This document shows, piece by piece, positions 61,683 to 64,000 of a stretch of DNA of 64,000 nt (its first letter is position 1; each line of letters begins with the position of its first letter). The notes beneath the pieces are model-generated. The model saw only the letters and a list, made by a program, of their open reading frames with translations, searched no databases and was not told the origin of the DNA. The stretch lies in contig NZ_JAKJRU010000001.1 in the NCBI RefSeq assembly GCF_021726475.1, positions 682,001 to 746,000 of the forward strand, in the 5' to 3' direction. The translations under genes were made by a program, and so were the position numbers. Origin of the DNA: Pseudomonas oligotrophica. Its GTDB lineage: Bacteria; Pseudomonadota; Gammaproteobacteria; Pseudomonadales; Pseudomonadaceae.

Positions 61683-63140
61683 TCAATAATCCACCCGCAC
61701 CGGCTGGCCGACGCTCTGCGACAGGTCCGGTGGCAGGAAGTCGCGGTCCGGGTCGTAGTCGGGCTTGAGGTAGCCGGACAGTTCGGCAAGGTCGTCGGGG
61801 CTCAGGGTGCCGGCGGCCTGCTTCAGCCGCAGGGTGTCGAGGATGTAGTCGTAGCGGGCGTCGTTGTAGTTGCGCACTGCGGCATACAGCCGGCGCTGGG
61901 TGTCGAGCACGTCGACGATGTTGCGCGTGCCGACCTGGTAGCCGATCTCGGTGGCCTCCAGCGCGCTCTGGTTGGAGACGATCGACTGGCGCCGCGCCTG
62001 GACCTGCTCGATGTCGGTGTTCACTGCCCGGTGCAGGTTGCGGGTGGCCTCGACCACCTGGCGGCGCAGGCTTTCGCGCTGCTGCTCGGTCTGGTCCAAG
62101 CGATGGTAGGCCTCGCGGGTCTGCGAGCTGGTCAGGCCGCCGCTGTAGAGCGGGATGTTCAGCTGCAGGCCGATGCTGCGTTGCTCGACATCGCCGTTGT
62201 AGCGCGGGAAGTTCGGCAGGGCATCGGCCATGCCGCTGTTGCTGAAGCCCAGCGCATCGTTGTCGCCCCTGCGGTAGGAAGCCACCGCATCGAGGGTCGG
62301 GGCATGGCCGGCGCGGCGCTGGCGCAGGGTCTGCTCGGAGGCGTCCACCGCCTGGGCGGCGGCCAGCAGGTTGAGGTTCTGCCGGGTGGCGGTGTCGACC
62401 CAGGCGCCGGCATCGTTGGGCACCGGCGGCAGCACCGGCAGGCTGTGCTCGATGCCTTCGAGCGAGCGGTAGTCGCGGTTGGTCAGGGTGTACAGCGCCT
62501 GGAAGGCATCGTCCACCTGGCGCTGGGCGAGCATGCGGTTGGCCCGCGCGGTGTCATAGCCGGCCTGGGCCTCGAGCACGTCGGTACGATCCGACAGGCC
62601 GACGTCGAAGCGCTCGTTGGCCTGGTCCAGCTGGCGCTTGAACGCGGCCTCCTCGGCCTTGATGGTGGCCAGGTTGTCCTGCGCGCGCAGCACCGAGAAG
62701 TAGGCCTGGGCGCTCTGCAGGATCAGGTCCTGCTCGGCCAGCGAATACTGCAGCGCCGCCTGTTCGCTCAGCGCCTGGGCGGCCTTGAGCTGGAACCAGC
62801 GGTCGGCGCGGAACAGCGGCTGGCTGAGCACGGCCTGGTACAGCGTGCCGCTGCGCGAAAGGTTGTGATTGCCGAGGCTGGTGTCGACGTCCGTTTCGCT
62901 GTCGTTCAGCTCGGCACCGGCGCTGAGGTTGGGCAGCAGGCCGGCGCGGGCCTGTGGCACCACCTCCCGGCTGGCCTGGAACTGCGCGCGCGCCGCGGCG
63001 AGATCCGCGTTGTTGTTCACCGCCTGCTGGTAGACGCCGATCAGGTCGGTCCGGGCGGCCAGGGCCTGGTCGGCTTCGGCCGCGAGCGCTGCGCCGGCCA
63101 GGGTGGCCAGGGCGATAGCCAGGGGAAGTCTGCGCAGCAT
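61683..63140 (-). CDS. tolC: TolC family outer membrane efflux protein (OpmH-like)
   Basis: Outer-membrane channel-tunnel for type I secretion and efflux. The 485-residue product has a signal peptide (MLRRLPLAIALATLAGAALA). Internal duplication of the OEP domain is typical: NADLAAARAQFQASREVVPQ and NLLAAAQAVDASEQTLRQRR mark the two halves. QLNIPLYSGGLTSSQTREAY and GYQVGTRNIVDVLDTQRRLY are the signatures. ATG at 63140 follows GAGGACGG. In P. aeruginosa the homologue opmH (PA4974) is also next to thiC (PA4973). Confidence 0.93.
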   Translation of the reverse strand: MLRRLPLAIALATLAGAALAAEADQALAARTDLIGVYQQAVNNNADLAAARAQFQASREVVPQARAGLLPNLSAGAELNDSETDVDTSLGNHNLSRSGTLYQAVLSQPLFRADRWFQLKAAQALSEQAALQYSLAEQDLILQSAQAYFSVLRAQDNLATIKAEEAAFKRQLDQANERFDVGLSDRTDVLEAQAGYDTARANRMLAQRQVDDAFQALYTLTNRDYRSLEGIEHSLPVLPPVPNDAGAWVDTATRQNLNLLAAAQAVDASEQTLRQRRAGHAPTLDAVASYRRGDNDALGFSNSGMADALPNFPRYNGDVEQRSIGLQLNIPLYSGGLTSSQTREAYHRLDQTEQQRESLRRQVVEATRNLHRAVNTDIEQVQARRQSIVSNQSALEATEIGYQVGTRNIVDVLDTQRRLYAAVRNYNDARYDYILDTLRLKQAAGTLSPDDLAELSGYLKPDYDPDRDFLPPDLSQSVGQPVRVDY

Positions 63141-63313
63141 GGGTCCGTCCTCGGAGTCCGTCGTTGCGCGAAGGCTAAGCGCCGTGCCGGTGGGGGTCAA
63201 GGCGGCCGCGCGGGCGTTGTTTCGGCGCAGATCGCGGCCGAAAAATGACCCGTCGGTCGCCGACCTGACCGCCGGTCGATGGTGTTCGCCATCGCTCTCG
63301 TCTAGACTCGACG

Positions 63314-63409
63314 CGTTCTTGTCGGGGTGCCCAGCGTGGTGGGCTGAGATCGGACGATTCCGGATCCCGTTGAACCTGATCAGGTTAAGGCCTGCGTAGG
63401 GAACAAGAT
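63314..63409 (+). ncRNA. Thiamine pyrophosphate (TPP) riboswitch
   Basis: The THI-box elements are in order: TCGGGGTGCCC, GGGCTGAGAT (63351-63360), then GAACCTGATCAGGTTAAGGC (63372-63391) and the closing GCGTAGGGAACAAG. The outer helix pairs the TTCTTGT with ACAAG side. It lies ~110 bases before the thiC ATG and represses thiC when TPP is bound. Confidence 0.95.
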
Positions 63410-63515
63410 GTCCTCGCCCGCGGTTCCGGCGAGTCTCTGGCCGCCACCGCGGCATCCCGCTGCCTTGACCCACCGTGCTGCTCAGGTTCGCTCCGACATT
63501 CCCCAGGAGAAGCCG

Positions 63516-64000
63516 ATGAGCGTGCAAAGCAACAAGAATCTGAGCGAAAGCGCCCAGGTCGACCAGCAGTCCATTCAACCCTTCCCGCGTTCGCAGAAGG
63601 TCTACGTGCAGGGTTCGCGGCCCGATATCCGCGTGCCGATGCGCGAGATCAGCCTGGACGTGACCCCCACCGCCTTCGGCGGCGAGATCAACGCGCCGGT
63701 GACCGTCTACGACACCTCCGGCCCCTACACCGACCCGAACGTCACCATCGACGTGCGCCAGGGCCTGGCCGACGTGCGCAGCGCCTGGATCGAGGAGCGT
63801 GGCGATACCGAGAAGCTGCCGGGGCTGTCCTCCGAGTTCGGCAACCGCCGGCTGAACGACGCCGAGCTGGCCGCCATGCGCTTCGCCCACGTGCGCAACC
63901 CGCGCCGGGCCAAGGCCGGGCAGAACGTCAGCCAGATGCACTACGCGAAGAAGGGCATCATCACCCCCGAGATGGAATACGTCGCCATCCGCGAGAACAT
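63516..64000 (+). CDS. thiC: Phosphomethylpyrimidine synthase ThiC (5' part; runs off window)
   Basis: Radical-SAM enzyme that converts AIR to HMP-P, the pyrimidine of thiamine. The first 161 codons are present. [20 protein letters not shown] begins an N-terminal domain with [32 protein letters not shown] and [20 protein letters not shown], which are diagnostic. AGGAGA precedes the ATG. The C-terminal CxxCxxxxC cluster site is outside the window. Controlled by the TPP riboswitch upstream. Confidence 0.96.
   Translation, partial: MSVQSNKNLSESAQVDQQSIQPFPRSQKVYVQGSRPDIRVPMREISLDVTPTAFGGEINAPVTVYDTSGPYTDPNVTIDVRQGLADVRSAWIEERGDTEKLPGLSSEFGNRRLNDAELAAMRFAHVRNPRRAKAGQNVSQMHYAKKGIITPEMEYVAIREN

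Noticed and set aside
61683..63941. A 752-codon version of the tolC frame reaching into thiC
   Set aside because: The extension is antisense to the TPP riboswitch and thiC. The signal peptide and Shine-Dalgarno place the real start at 63140.

Overview
The window is high-GC chromosomal DNA from a member of the Pseudomonadaceae (Pseudomonas or a close relative such as the P. stutzeri or P. mendocina groups). The assignment rests on gene content and order: the ilvE-waaF-waaC-waaG-waaP LPS core block followed by waaL-msbA-hldE, the bioBFHCD operon followed by two fadE-type acyl-CoA dehydrogenases, dipA, an Hcp of the HcpA/B/C type, and a Gac/Rsm small RNA. No rRNA, tRNA, insertion sequence, phage or CRISPR array was seen.

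Layout. (1) 1-2.3 kb: a signalling operon with the cheR-type C-terminus, a receiver-less cheB and a receiver/histidine-kinase protein. (2) 2.3-2.9 kb: an orphan type VI secretion hcp behind a sigma-54-like promoter and a consensus IHF site. (3) 3.1-11.7 kb, minus strand: selO, an mscK-like channel, the K+/H+ antiporter cvrA and an acyl-CoA dehydrogenase. (4) 11.8-16.8 kb: type 2 IPP isomerase, nitronate monooxygenase, rlmJ, srkA and comF. (5) 16.8-21.8 kb: the biotin operon bioB-F-H-C-D behind a BirA-type operator that overlaps the comF start. (6) 21.8-26.1 kb: two acyl-CoA dehydrogenases, the first behind tandem PsrA-like palindromes, then an RsmY-type sRNA behind two GacA boxes. (7) 26.1-30.2 kb: msrA, dipA and a small secreted protein. 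(8) 30.2-38.7 kb: aceF-aceE divergent from glnE-ilvE.

(9) 38.8-57.1 kb: the LPS core and lipid A export locus. Heptosyltransferases (waaF, waaC), a glucosyltransferase (waaG), core kinases (waaP, wapP and a double kinase), a carbamoyltransferase and wapH form the conserved part. An O-acetyltransferase, a CgeB-like glycosyltransferase, a DUF6625 protein, a GT4 enzyme, a minus-strand kinase-like gene and waaL form the variable part. GC drops sharply from about 49.9 to 53.7 kb, which marks an exchanged cassette. msbA and hldE close the locus. (10) 57.1-64 kb: a three-gene minus-strand group (unknown, aldo/keto reductase, FAD oxidoreductase), waaA, tolC, and a TPP riboswitch leading into the 5' part of thiC.

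How the parts work together: hldE supplies ADP-heptose to WaaC and WaaF, WaaA adds Kdo to lipid A, the Waa/Wap enzymes build and phosphorylate the core, MsbA flips it, and WaaL ligates O-antigen. AceEF makes acetyl-CoA, and the acyl-CoA dehydrogenases feed beta-oxidation. DipA (c-di-GMP) and the Rsm RNA link the stretch to motile/sessile switching. A dispersed palindrome with the core GTAGGGTGG occurs in at least five intergenic gaps.
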